Shown piece by piece: positions 43,240-51,820 of a stretch of DNA of 64,000 nt (the stretch's first letter is position 1; every line of letters begins with the position of its first letter). A program made the translations under genes and the position numbers. The DNA lies in assembly GCF_049366555.1 (NCBI RefSeq), contig NZ_JBMMGT010000008.1:1-64000 (forward strand), in the 5' to 3' direction. Below the pieces are notes generated by a model that was not told the DNA's origin, made no database searches, and was given only the letters and a program-made list of their open reading frames with translations. Origin of the DNA: Avibacterium volantium_A. Lineage in GTDB: Bacteria > Pseudomonadota > Gammaproteobacteria > Enterobacterales > Pasteurellaceae.

Positions 43240-45000
43240 ATGCATTTTCGTAAATCTCTTCTCGCTACATTGTTAGCGATTCCTTTTTCTTTATCTATGG
43301 TTTCTTTGCCGGCATATTCCACAGAAGCAACCCAACAGTCTATCTTAGCGGCTCAACGCTATGATCAGAGTAAGGACATTTTCCACCCTGTATATGCAAA
43401 AAATGGAATGGTAGCAACAGAGCAACATTTAGCAACGCAAGTTGGTTTGGATATTTTACGTCAGGGGGGAAATGCCATTGATGCGGCGGTTGCAGTGGGA
43501 TTTGCTTTGGCTGTAGTACTACCAAATGCTGGTAATATTGGTGGCGGTGGTTTTATGGTGTTGCATGATGCCAAAAGCGGTGAAAATATTACTATCGATT
43601 TTAGAGAAATGGCACCACAAAAAGCACACCGAGATATGTATTTAGATGAAAAAGGTGATCTGGTTGATGGGAAATCGTTGTTTACTCATTCCGCTGTGGG
43701 TGTACCAGGAACGGTGGCGGGCTTGCTTTTGGCGTTAGAAAAATGGGGGAGTTTACCGCGTGAGCAAGTGATTGCGCCAGCAATTAAATTAGCCGAGCAA
43801 GGTTTTGCGATTAGTCCAACACTCGCTGCAACGTTAGAAGTTGAGAAAGACAATTTAGCTAAATGGAAAAGTACCAAAGCGATCTTTTTCAAGCAAGATC
43901 AGCCACTTACTTTTGGTGATAATTTAGTTCAGCAGGATTTAGCACATTCTTTGCGCCTTATTGCACAACAAGGAAAGTCAGCGTTTTATGAAGGTGAGAT
44001 CGCACAAAAAATTGTGCAAGAAATGGAAAAACACGGCGGTTTAATTAGCCTTGATGATCTGAAAAATTATAAGGCAGTGATTCGTAAACCCATTGAAGGG
44101 GAATATCGTGGCTATAAAGTGGTAACAATGCCACCCCCAAGTTCTGGCGGTGTTCATTTAGTTCAATTGCTAAATATTTTATCCCATTATCCGATGAAAG
44201 AATTTGGTGTTAATAGTGCCAAAGCGATTCATCACTATGCTGAGGCAATGAAATTAGCTTATGCTGATCGTGCAACCTATTTAGGTGATCCTGATTTTGT
44301 TAAAGTACCGGTGGCAGGCATTACATCAAAGGCTTATGCAGATGAATTAGTGAAAAAAATTAATCCAGAAAAATCAACGCCAGCGAGAGAGATTAAAGAA
44401 GGCAATCCAATCCCTTATGAAAGTGATCAAACCACGCATTATTCGATTATGGATAAAGACGGAAATGCGGTAGCGGTAACTTATACACTTAATCTCAATT
44501 TTGGATCTGGAATTGTGGCTGAAGGCACGGGGATCTTATTAAATAATGAAATGGATGACTTTTCGGCAAAACCCGGTGTGCCGAATGCTTTTGGCTTGAT
44601 CGGCGGAGATGCTAATGCGATTGAGGCAGGAAAACGCCCATTATCTTCAATGACACCAACTATTCTATTAAAAGATAGTAAGCCTTGGTTGGTAACTGGT
44701 ACACCAGGCGGAGCAAGAATTATCACAACCGTATTACAAAGTATTACAAATGTGATTGATTATGGAATGAATCCTGCGGAAGCCATCAACGTTCCACGTA
44801 TTCACCATCAATGGCAGCCAGATCAATTACGCATTGAAGAAGGCATTAGCCCAGACACCATCGAGCTGCTTAAACAAAAAGGTTATGATGTCGTGACAAA
44901 AGCGACAATGGGGCGTGAACAAGTTGTTCAAGTAACCGAAGGCGGATTTTATGGCGCTTCAGATCCGCGTAATCCAGATGGCGCAGCGATGGGATATTAA
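43240..45000 (+). CDS. ggt: Gamma-glutamyltransferase (periplasmic)
   Basis: Hydrolyses or transfers the gamma-glutamyl group of glutathione and similar peptides in the periplasm, releasing Cys-Gly. A 586-residue precursor has a signal peptide (about 1-28, cleaved near AYS) and self-processes at the conserved threonine in DQTTHYSIMDKDGNAVAVTYTLN (near 390). The small subunit also has LNNEMDDFS and GKRPLSSMTP, where the Ser-Ser pair contacts the glutamyl group. AGGAAGG precedes the ATG. The downstream opp operon could import the released peptides. Confidence 0.96.
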   Translation: MHFRKSLLATLLAIPFSLSMVSLPAYSTEATQQSILAAQRYDQSKDIFHPVYAKNGMVATEQHLATQVGLDILRQGGNAIDAAVAVGFALAVVLPNAGNIGGGGFMVLHDAKSGENITIDFREMAPQKAHRDMYLDEKGDLVDGKSLFTHSAVGVPGTVAGLLLALEKWGSLPREQVIAPAIKLAEQGFAISPTLAATLEVEKDNLAKWKSTKAIFFKQDQPLTFGDNLVQQDLAHSLRLIAQQGKSAFYEGEIAQKIVQEMEKHGGLISLDDLKNYKAVIRKPIEGEYRGYKVVTMPPPSSGGVHLVQLLNILSHYPMKEFGVNSAKAIHHYAEAMKLAYADRATYLGDPDFVKVPVAGITSKAYADELVKKINPEKSTPAREIKEGNPIPYESDQTTHYSIMDKDGNAVAVTYTLNLNFGSGIVAEGTGILLNNEMDDFSAKPGVPNAFGLIGGDANAIEAGKRPLSSMTPTILLKDSKPWLVTGTPGGARIITTVLQSITNVIDYGMNPAEAINVPRIHHQWQPDQLRIEEGISPDTIELLKQKGYDVVTKATMGREQVVQVTEGGFYGASDPRNPDGAAMGY

Positions 45001-45021
45001 TCCTTTTGTAATTTAACCGAT

Positions 45022-45054
45022 AAAGCTGATTTCAGTATGAAGTCAGCTTTTTTT
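45022..45054 (+). terminator. Terminator of ggt
   Basis: AAAGCTGA/TCAGCTTT (8 bp, 13-base loop) followed by T-run. Confidence 0.82.
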
Positions 45055-45186
45055 ATGCACTATTAGTGACATTATTCAGCCCAATTAAAACAAAAGTGCG
45101 GTGTTTTTTTGTCTATTTTTTGTAAATCAAATGCTGTGATTAGAAAAGAGAGAAAAAATTCCTGATGATTTCGCAATTTCTTATTT

Positions 45187-45195
45187 ACAACATCA
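45187..45195 (+). promoter_or_regulatory. Predicted GcvB pairing site in oppA leader
   Basis: ACAACATCA, exact complement to TGATGTTGT in GcvB R1, extended to ten by a U-G wobble. It lies 55-63 nt before the oppA start. oppA is a proven GcvB target in enterobacteria, which supports it; whether the site is inside the transcript is not shown. Confidence 0.6.
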
Positions 45196-45249
45196 GAAAA
45201 TTCCTTTATTAATGAAAGCCATTTTATAAAAACAATCTAGGAGGAAAAG

Positions 45250-46890
45250 ATGCACACGTCATTCAAAAAAACACTTTTATCTGCCATTTTAGGGCTATCC
45301 CTTTCTGTGGGTTCGGCAATGGCGGCAGAGGTACCCGCTGGGACACAGTTAGCAGAAAAGCAAGAATTAACTTGGAATATTAGTTCTAACCCCGCCACCC
45401 TTGATCCACAAAAAATGGAAGGCGATGTAGAAGGTTATTATGCGCGTCAGTTGTTTGAAACCTTAGTGACTTCTGATGCGAAAGGGCATATTATTCCGGG
45501 GGCGGCGACCTCTTGGGAGCATAGCCCAGATTTTAAAACCTGGACATTCCACCTTCGCCCTGAGGCAAAATGGTCAAATGGTGATCCTGTTGTGGCAGGT
45601 GATTTCGTTTATGCGTGGCAGCGTTTAGCCGATCCGAAAACGGCAGCACCTTATGCAAGCTTCTTAGAATTTGTGAAATTGAAAAATGCGGATCAAGTTA
45701 CCGCAGGCAAACTTCCTGTTACTGATCTCGGTGTTGAAGCCAAAGATGATCATACGTTGGTGTTACATTTAACGGAATCTGTGCCTTATGTAGATAAATT
45801 GGTTGAACATTATGTGTTAGCGCCAGTAAATAAAAAAGTGGTAGAACAATTTGGTGATAACTGGACGAAACCAGGTAATCTCGTAGGTAACGGGGCATTT
45901 GTGCTGAAATCTGCAGTTGTAAACGAAAAAGCCGTGTTAGAGCGCAATCCGAATTATTGGGACAACGCGCGCACCGTGTTGGATAAAGTGGTGTTATTGC
46001 CGATTGAATCTTCATCAACAGATGTGGCGCGTTATCGTGCAGGCGATGAAGATATTACCGGGAAAGAAATTCCAATTGAATTATATGGCAAAGTGAAAAA
46101 AGAATTAGGCGATGAGCTTTATCACGCGCCGCAACTTTGTACTTATCTTTACGAAATCAATACGGCAAAAGCACCGTTTGATAATCCAAAAGTGCGCAGA
46201 GCCTTATCTTTAGCCTTAGAACGTGAAATTTTAACAGATAAAGTGTTACAACAAGGGCAAAAACCCGCTTATATTTTCACCCCGCCATTTATCAATGGGG
46301 CTGAGAAAATGACTAACCCTGAGTGGGCAAATTGGACGCAAGATCAGCGTAACCAAGAAGCGCTTAAATTGTTGAAAGAAGCGGGCTTTGATAAGTCTCA
46401 CCCGTTAAATTTCAAATTGTTATATAACACCTCTGATAACCACAAAAAACTGGCGAGTGCTGCGCAGTCCATTTGGAAGAAAAATTTACAAGGCGTGGTG
46501 AATATCACCTTGGAAAATCAAGAGTGGAAAACCTACTTAGATACGCGTCATCAAGGCAACTTTGATGTGGCGCGTGCAGGTTGGTGTGCGGATTATAATG
46601 AAGCCAGCACGTTCTTGAACTATTATTTATCCAATAGTGCGAACAACACTGCATTCTATAAAAATCCAGCTTATGATGCCTTGATTGATTCTTCATTCAA
46701 AGCGCAAAACGATGATGAGCGCGCAGAAGTGTATGCCAAAGCAGAAGGATTGTTAGATGCGGATACCGCAATGGTGCCAGTTTATCATTATGTTCAACCG
46801 CGTTTAATTAAACCTTGGGTGAAAGGCTTTGCTTATGCGCACCCAGCACAAAACTATTATTTAAAAGACGTTTATATCATTAAACATTAA
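45250..46890 (+). CDS. oppA: Oligopeptide-binding periplasmic protein
   Basis: Binds peptides in the periplasm and hands them to OppBCDF. A 546-residue precursor has a signal peptide cleaved after AMA. Class-C solute-binding features include the start of the mature part (TWNISSNPATLDPQKMEGD), KWSNGDPVVAGDFVYAWQRLADP (near 107-130), and GWCADYNEASTFLNYY (near 440), typical of OppA-type peptide sites. A strong TAGGAGGAAAAG site precedes the ATG. A terminator before oppB should give excess binding protein. Confidence 0.95.
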   Translation: MHTSFKKTLLSAILGLSLSVGSAMAAEVPAGTQLAEKQELTWNISSNPATLDPQKMEGDVEGYYARQLFETLVTSDAKGHIIPGAATSWEHSPDFKTWTFHLRPEAKWSNGDPVVAGDFVYAWQRLADPKTAAPYASFLEFVKLKNADQVTAGKLPVTDLGVEAKDDHTLVLHLTESVPYVDKLVEHYVLAPVNKKVVEQFGDNWTKPGNLVGNGAFVLKSAVVNEKAVLERNPNYWDNARTVLDKVVLLPIESSSTDVARYRAGDEDITGKEIPIELYGKVKKELGDELYHAPQLCTYLYEINTAKAPFDNPKVRRALSLALEREILTDKVLQQGQKPAYIFTPPFINGAEKMTNPEWANWTQDQRNQEALKLLKEAGFDKSHPLNFKLLYNTSDNHKKLASAAQSIWKKNLQGVVNITLENQEWKTYLDTRHQGNFDVARAGWCADYNEASTFLNYYLSNSANNTAFYKNPAYDALIDSSFKAQNDDERAEVYAKAEGLLDADTAMVPVYHYVQPRLIKPWVKGFAYAHPAQNYYLKDVYIIKH

Positions 46891-46898
46891 TCTTTTTT

Positions 46899-46942
46899 AC
46901 CCGCACTTTTGGCATTTTAAGAAAAGTGCGGGTGTTTTTTTC
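46899..46942 (+). terminator. Attenuating terminator between oppA and oppB
   Basis: ACCCGCACTTTT/AAAAGTGCGGGT (12 bp) with an 11-base loop and eight-base T-rich tail. The arms are uptake-signal-like but carry an extra G, so they do not match the consensus exactly. Confidence 0.88.
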
Positions 46943-46967
46943 TAAATTTTTTTGTGGGAATAATTTT

Positions 46968-47888
46968 ATGCTTAAATTAATTTTTCGCCGTATTTTAGAG
47001 GCGATCCCAACCTTATTTATTTTAATCACCGTTTCTTTTTTTATGATGCGGCTTGCCCCGGGCAGTCCATTTTCCAGTGAAAAAAATTACCCACCAGAAG
47101 TCATTGCCAATATTGAAGCAAAATACCATTTGAATGAGCCATTAATGGTGCAATATGGCATTTACTTGAAAGATTTGGCACACGGTGATTTCGGGCCTTC
47201 ATTCAAATATAAAGATTACAGCGTAAACCAGCTTGTTGCGCAATCTTTTCCAGTATCGTTAAAATTAGGGTTTTCAGCCTTTTTAATTGCCTTAGTATGC
47301 GGGATTTCCGCAGGCGTTATCGCCGCGTTGAAACAAAATAAGTGGCTAGATTATTTGATAATGACCTTTGCGATGACGGGAATTGTTGTCCCCAGTTTTG
47401 TGGTCGCCCCGTTGTTGGTGCTGATTTTTTCCATTACCTTAAAATGGCTGCCTTCAGGCGGTTGGGAAGGCGGACAGCTGACCAATATGATTTTACCAAT
47501 GATTGCCCTTTCCCTTTCTTATATTGCTAGTATTGCGCGGATTATGCGTAGCTCAATGATCGAAGTCTTGCATTCTAATTTTATTCGCACGGCGAAAGCA
47601 AAAGGGTTACCAATGTCGCGAATTATTTTGAAACACGCGTTACGCCCTGCACTGTTGCCTGTCATTTCTTATATGGGGCCTGCTTTTGTGGGAATTATTA
47701 CCGGCTCAATGGTGATTGAAAGCATTTTCGTGCTACCGGGTATCGGGCAGCTTTTCGTGAATGGTGCGCTAAATCGTGATTATTCCTTAGTGCTAAGTTT
47801 AACTATTTTGGTTGGCACATTAACCATTGTGTTCAATGCCATTGTAGATATTCTTTATGCCGTGATTGACCCGAAAATTCGTTATTAA
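46968..47888 (+). CDS. oppB: Oligopeptide ABC transporter permease OppB
   Basis: One of two membrane subunits of the peptide importer. I chose ATG 46968 (MLKLIFRRILEAIPTLFIL), giving 306 residues as in E. coli; the longer frame adds an unlikely leader. Six hydrophobic segments. The EAA loop is around IRTAKAKGLPMSRIILKHALRPALLPVISY (near 213-242). Confidence 0.95.
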   Translation: MLKLIFRRILEAIPTLFILITVSFFMMRLAPGSPFSSEKNYPPEVIANIEAKYHLNEPLMVQYGIYLKDLAHGDFGPSFKYKDYSVNQLVAQSFPVSLKLGFSAFLIALVCGISAGVIAALKQNKWLDYLIMTFAMTGIVVPSFVVAPLLVLIFSITLKWLPSGGWEGGQLTNMILPMIALSLSYIASIARIMRSSMIEVLHSNFIRTAKAKGLPMSRIILKHALRPALLPVISYMGPAFVGIITGSMVIESIFVLPGIGQLFVNGALNRDYSLVLSLTILVGTLTIVFNAIVDILYAVIDPKIRY

Positions 47889-47901
47889 TGGAGTGCAGAC
47901 A

Positions 47902-48813
47902 ATGATAAAAACAAAAGAAAATCAAGCACTAATGGAAAAATTAGGGGAGCAATTAGACAAAGTCGAAGGGCGCAGTTTATGGCAAGATGCCAGACGCCGT
48001 TTTTTCCGCAATAAAGCGGCGGTGGTGAGCCTTTTCGTGTTATTTCTCATTTTGCTTTTTGTAACCTTTACACCAATGTTGATGCCCTTTAGCTATGATG
48101 ATACCGATTGGGCAATGATGTCTTCACCGCCAGATTTTGAATCAATGCACTATTTAGGCACAGACGGCCTAGGGCGAGATCTTCTAGTTCGTATTGCCAT
48201 TGGCGGGCGTATTTCCTTATTAGTTGGGATTGCAGGGGCACTTATTGCCGTTTTAGTTGGCACGCTTTATGGCGCAACCGCAGGTTATGTGGGCGGCAAA
48301 ACCGATGCGATTTTAATGCGTATCTTAGAGATCTTATATTCTTTTCCGTTTATGTTTTTTGTGATCCTATTGGTTACATTTTTTGGGCAAAACATTTTGC
48401 TGATTTTCGTGGCAATTGGCATGGTGTCTTGGCTGGATATGGCGCGTATCGTGCGTGGGCAAACCCTAAGCCTTAAACGGAAAGAATTTATCGAAGCAGC
48501 CATTGTATGTGGTGTTTCACCAAGTCAAATTGTTTGGAGACATATTGTGCCGAACGTATTAGGTGTTGTGGTGGTTTATGCTTCTTTGCTCGTGCCGGGA
48601 ATGATCTTGTTTGAATCTTTTTTAAGTTTCTTAGGATTAGGTACACAAGAACCGCTTAGTAGTTGGGGCGCATTACTAAATGATGGGGCAAACTCAATGG
48701 AGGCCGCGCCTTGGTTACTTATTTTCCCCGCATTATTTTTAGTGGTAACGCTATTTTGTTTTAATTTTATTGGTGATGGCTTGCGTGATGCGCTTGATCC
48801 GAAAGATCGATAA
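47902..48813 (+). CDS. oppC: Oligopeptide ABC transporter permease OppC
   Basis: Second membrane subunit. I chose ATG 47902 (MIKTKENQALMEKL) behind GGAG; 303 residues. A cytoplasmic N-terminal arm is followed by six membrane segments. The HYLGTDGLGRDLLVRIAIGGRISL-type motif is near 90 and the EAA loop EFIEAAIVCGVSPSQIVWRHIVPNV near 194. Confidence 0.95.
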   Translation: MIKTKENQALMEKLGEQLDKVEGRSLWQDARRRFFRNKAAVVSLFVLFLILLFVTFTPMLMPFSYDDTDWAMMSSPPDFESMHYLGTDGLGRDLLVRIAIGGRISLLVGIAGALIAVLVGTLYGATAGYVGGKTDAILMRILEILYSFPFMFFVILLVTFFGQNILLIFVAIGMVSWLDMARIVRGQTLSLKRKEFIEAAIVCGVSPSQIVWRHIVPNVLGVVVVYASLLVPGMILFESFLSFLGLGTQEPLSSWGALLNDGANSMEAAPWLLIFPALFLVVTLFCFNFIGDGLRDALDPKDR

Positions 48814-48822
48814 GGTGAGAAA

Positions 48823-49812
48823 ATGAAAAACGAAAAACACCCTCTCCTTGATGTTCAAGATTTAAGAGTAACTTTTAAAACGCCAGACGGCGAGGTTACC
48901 GCAGTAAACAACTTAACCTTTAGCCTTAATGCTGGTGAAACCTTAGGCATTGTTGGTGAATCAGGTTCAGGAAAATCGCAAACCGCGTTTGCTTTGATGG
49001 GACTATTAGCTGATAACGGACGCACTTCAGGTTCAGCCCGTTTTAATGGCGAAGAGATTTTAGGTTTATCGCCCTCACAATTAAACCGCCTAAGAGCGGA
49101 GCAAATTGCGATGATTTTCCAAGATCCAATGACATCGCTTAATCCTTATATGAAAATTGGCGAACAGCTCACGGAAGTATTGGTACTACATAAAGGTTAT
49201 GATTATAAACAAGCCTTTGAAGAATCCGTGAAAATGTTAGACGCGGTGAAAATGCCAGAAGCGCGTAAGCGAATGGCAATGTATCCGCACGAATTTTCTG
49301 GTGGTATGCGTCAGCGTGTGATGATCGCAATGGCATTATTATGTCGTCCAAAATTATTAATTGCTGATGAACCAACCACCGCCTTAGATGTAACTGTACA
49401 AGCACAGATAATGACGCTGTTAAATGAATTAAAACACGAATTTAATACAGCAATTATTATGATTACGCACGATCTTGGCGTGGTGGCTGGGAGCTGCGAT
49501 CAGGTGCTGGTGATGTATGCGGGAAGAACGATGGAATATGGCTCAGCGAAAGATATTTTCTATCAGCCAACTCACCCTTATTCCATTGGTTTGATCAACG
49601 CCGTGCCACGTTTGGATTCTGAAGAAGATAAACTCTTAACTATTCCCGGCAATCCACCTAATTTATTGCATTTGCCAACGGGCTGTCCATTTAGCCCACG
49701 TTGCCAATTTGCAACGGAACAATGCCAAAACAGTCCGCCATTGGAACAATTTGCGCCAAACCGCTTGCGTGCTTGTTTTATTGAGCCAAGCCAGCTGGTA
49801 AGGGGGAATTAA
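48823..49812 (+). CDS. oppD: Oligopeptide transporter ATPase OppD
   Basis: ATP-binding subunit. 329 residues with Walker A GESGSGKSQ (near 45), signature FSGGMRQRVMIAMAL (near 160), Walker B LLIADEPTTALD (near 181) and the oligopeptide-type C-terminal extension with cysteine motif CPFSPRCQFATEQC that may hold an iron-sulphur cluster. A GGTGAG site and a 9-base gap to oppC show operon membership. Confidence 0.95.
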   Translation: MKNEKHPLLDVQDLRVTFKTPDGEVTAVNNLTFSLNAGETLGIVGESGSGKSQTAFALMGLLADNGRTSGSARFNGEEILGLSPSQLNRLRAEQIAMIFQDPMTSLNPYMKIGEQLTEVLVLHKGYDYKQAFEESVKMLDAVKMPEARKRMAMYPHEFSGGMRQRVMIAMALLCRPKLLIADEPTTALDVTVQAQIMTLLNELKHEFNTAIIMITHDLGVVAGSCDQVLVMYAGRTMEYGSAKDIFYQPTHPYSIGLINAVPRLDSEEDKLLTIPGNPPNLLHLPTGCPFSPRCQFATEQCQNSPPLEQFAPNRLRACFIEPSQLVRGN

Positions 49813-49813
49813 G

Positions 49814-50794
49814 ATGAAAAAATTATTATTAGAAGTTGAAGATCTGAGCGTACACTTCAAAGTGCAAAGCAACGAAGGCTTTTTATTTAAGAAAAAACAA
49901 ACCTTGCACGCAGTAAACCACGTTTCCTTTAAACTATATGAAGGGGAAACCTTGGGCGTGGTAGGGGAGTCTGGTTGCGGAAAATCTACCCTTGCTCGTT
50001 CGATTATTGGCTTAGTGAAAGCCGCAGGCGGCAATATTTTATGGCTAGGTAAAGATCTCAGCCAGCAATCTGAAAAGCAGTGGCACGACACACGCAAAGA
50101 TATTCAGATGATTTTCCAAGATCCCTTGGCATCGCTTAATCCACGAATGACTATTGGAAATATTATTGCTGAGCCACTGAAAATTTATTTTCCCCATTTA
50201 TCGGCAGATGAAGTGAAAGAACGCGTGCAAGCAATGATGTTAAAAGTGGGGTTATTGCCAAATTTAATCAACCGCTACCCGCACGAATTTTCGGGGGGAC
50301 AATGTCAGCGGATTGGCATTGCACGCGCCTTGATTATTGAGCCAAAATTAATTATTTGCGATGAACCCGTTTCAGCGTTGGACGTATCCATTCAAGCGCA
50401 AGTAGTGAATTTGTTAAAATCCTTACAAAAAGAAATGGGCTTATCGCTGATTTTTATCGCACATGATCTTGCTGTGGTTAAACACATTTCCGATCGCGTA
50501 TTGGTGATGTATTTGGGCAATGCGGTGGAGCTAGGCACTTATGATAAGGTGTATCACGAAACCAAACACCCTTACACCAAAGCCCTGATGTCAGCCGTGC
50601 CAATTCCCGATCCTGATTTGGAAAGGGGTAAAAAAATTCAGCTACTAGAAGGGGATCTTCCATCGCCAATCAATCCGCCTTCAGGCTGCGTGTTCCGTAC
50701 TCGTTGTCCCATTGCAGACACTGAATGTACACTCAGCAAACCACGCTTGGAAGGAAATGAACAGCATTTAGTGGCTTGTTTTAAGGTTCCATAG
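49814..50794 (+). CDS. oppF: Oligopeptide transporter ATPase OppF
   Basis: Second ATP-binding subunit, forming a heterodimer with OppD. 326 residues. Walker A GESGCGKSTLAR (near 55), signature FSGGQCQRIGIARAL (near 159), Walker B LIICDEPVSALD, and the C-terminal Cys motif CVFRTRCPIADTEC. It begins one base after the oppD stop. Last gene of the opp operon. Confidence 0.95.
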   Translation: MKKLLLEVEDLSVHFKVQSNEGFLFKKKQTLHAVNHVSFKLYEGETLGVVGESGCGKSTLARSIIGLVKAAGGNILWLGKDLSQQSEKQWHDTRKDIQMIFQDPLASLNPRMTIGNIIAEPLKIYFPHLSADEVKERVQAMMLKVGLLPNLINRYPHEFSGGQCQRIGIARALIIEPKLIICDEPVSALDVSIQAQVVNLLKSLQKEMGLSLIFIAHDLAVVKHISDRVLVMYLGNAVELGTYDKVYHETKHPYTKALMSAVPIPDPDLERGKKIQLLEGDLPSPINPPSGCVFRTRCPIADTECTLSKPRLEGNEQHLVACFKVP

Positions 50795-50825
50795 TATTCA
50801 CATTGATGACTAAAAATAACGTCAT

Positions 50826-50861
50826 AAAAAAGTGCGGTAATTTTTCACCGCACTTTTCTTT
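50826..50861. terminator. Paired uptake-signal terminator after oppF
   Basis: AAAAAGTGCGGT and ACCGCACTTTT form an 11-bp stem with A-run and T-run on either side. Ends the opp operon and the minus-strand unit from the right. Confidence 0.88.
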
Positions 50862-50886
50862 TCTGATTTATTTTTCCTAACCGCAA

Positions 50887-50952
50887 TTAAGGATAAATTC
50901 TAGCATTACTATCAAAACGTTGATTTGGTGTAAAACCAAAGAGATTATTCAT
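50887..50952 (-). CDS. Very short ORF behind the DUF4198 gene
   Basis: A possible 21-residue peptide beginning MNNLFGFTPNQRFD, 9 bases after the DUF4198 stop. Its composition looks protein-like and it ends before the terminator. It may equally be a remnant of a lost gene. Not recognised. Confidence 0.2.
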   Translation of the reverse strand: MNNLFGFTPNQRFDSNARIYP

Positions 50953-50961
50953 AAGCAATCA

Positions 50962-51675
50962 TTAATCTTCAGGATATAAAATAAAAGAGAGCGAAGAAAA
51001 ATATTTATTCTGTGTATGAGTGCTCGTTGGTTCGCCGATTTCCACTCCAACTACATTTGTTCCCTCTGCGCTCACTGTTAAGACGGCTTTGCCCTGTTCA
51101 TCAGCTTTGATTTCCGTAGTTAAATCATTCAGCACATCAGGAATAATTGGCGCATTGGCAAAAGGTTTTCCCTCTTTCAACACTTGCACTTCATATTTAT
51201 CCCCTTTATGTAACGTAAGCGGGTTAACCTTAGGTACAATTTGAATATAGGCTTCAACAGTTTGTGGTTTCGCTTTCTCATTCCAATAATGTACATTGAA
51301 TTTTAGTGCGTGCGTTGTTTTTTGCGCGTCAGCCACTTCCTCAAAGCGTTTGAACGCGTGCATTTTCCCTGCGTTATCGCGAGTGAAATAGCCATAATCA
51401 AAGTCCACAACGGAAATACCTAACTTTTCATTTGGAACAATGCTGATATGATTGTTTGCTGCAATAGGGGTTAGCGGAAATACTCGCCCCATATTATCAA
51501 GTGCGATGAATTTTTTGACCATTTCTGGTTTATAAACGTTATCCAATGGTCCTTCACCTAGCACAAGGGCTTTTTGATCTAAACGATTGGCAAAATAAAC
51601 GCCGTGCGCGTTGGCTTGAGCTGCGATAAAACTCAAAGTGAGAGCAATGGCTAAGGTTGGAAGCTGTTTTTTCAT
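50962..51675 (-). CDS. Periplasmic DUF4198 protein, metal-uptake related
   Basis: A 237-residue protein with a signal peptide ending ANA, so the mature form begins with His (HGVYFANR). DUF4198 proteins with an N-terminal His are linked to nickel/cobalt or iron acquisition, often beside TonB systems. The C-terminal half is an immunoglobulin-like beta domain (KGDKYEVQVLKEGKPFANAP). AAGGAGAA precedes the ATG. A Fur-like box 73-91 bases upstream implies iron control. No transporter is adjacent; the metal is unknown. Confidence 0.78.
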   Translation of the reverse strand: MKKQLPTLAIALTLSFIAAQANAHGVYFANRLDQKALVLGEGPLDNVYKPEMVKKFIALDNMGRVFPLTPIAANNHISIVPNEKLGISVVDFDYGYFTRDNAGKMHAFKRFEEVADAQKTTHALKFNVHYWNEKAKPQTVEAYIQIVPKVNPLTLHKGDKYEVQVLKEGKPFANAPIIPDVLNDLTTEIKADEQGKAVLTVSAEGTNVVGVEIGEPTSTHTQNKYFSSLSFILYPED

Positions 51676-51747
51676 CGGTTTATTCTCCTTGAGTGAGTAA
51701 AAATAATCTTCATCACCTTAGCATAACTAAAAATAGTTATCAATATA

Positions 51748-51766
51748 ATTGAGAATTATTCTCAAT
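51748..51766. promoter_or_regulatory. Fur box
   Basis: ATTGAGAATTATTCTCAAT is a perfect 19-base palindrome. Its 7-1-7 core TGAGAAT-T-ATTCTCA differs from the TGATAAT-N-ATTATCA Fur core by one base per half. It lies upstream of the DUF4198 gene. Confidence 0.85.
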
Positions 51767-51820
51767 ATATTAACTACGATTAAATCCCGAAATTTATCAG
51801 AAAAAACCACCGCACTTTTT

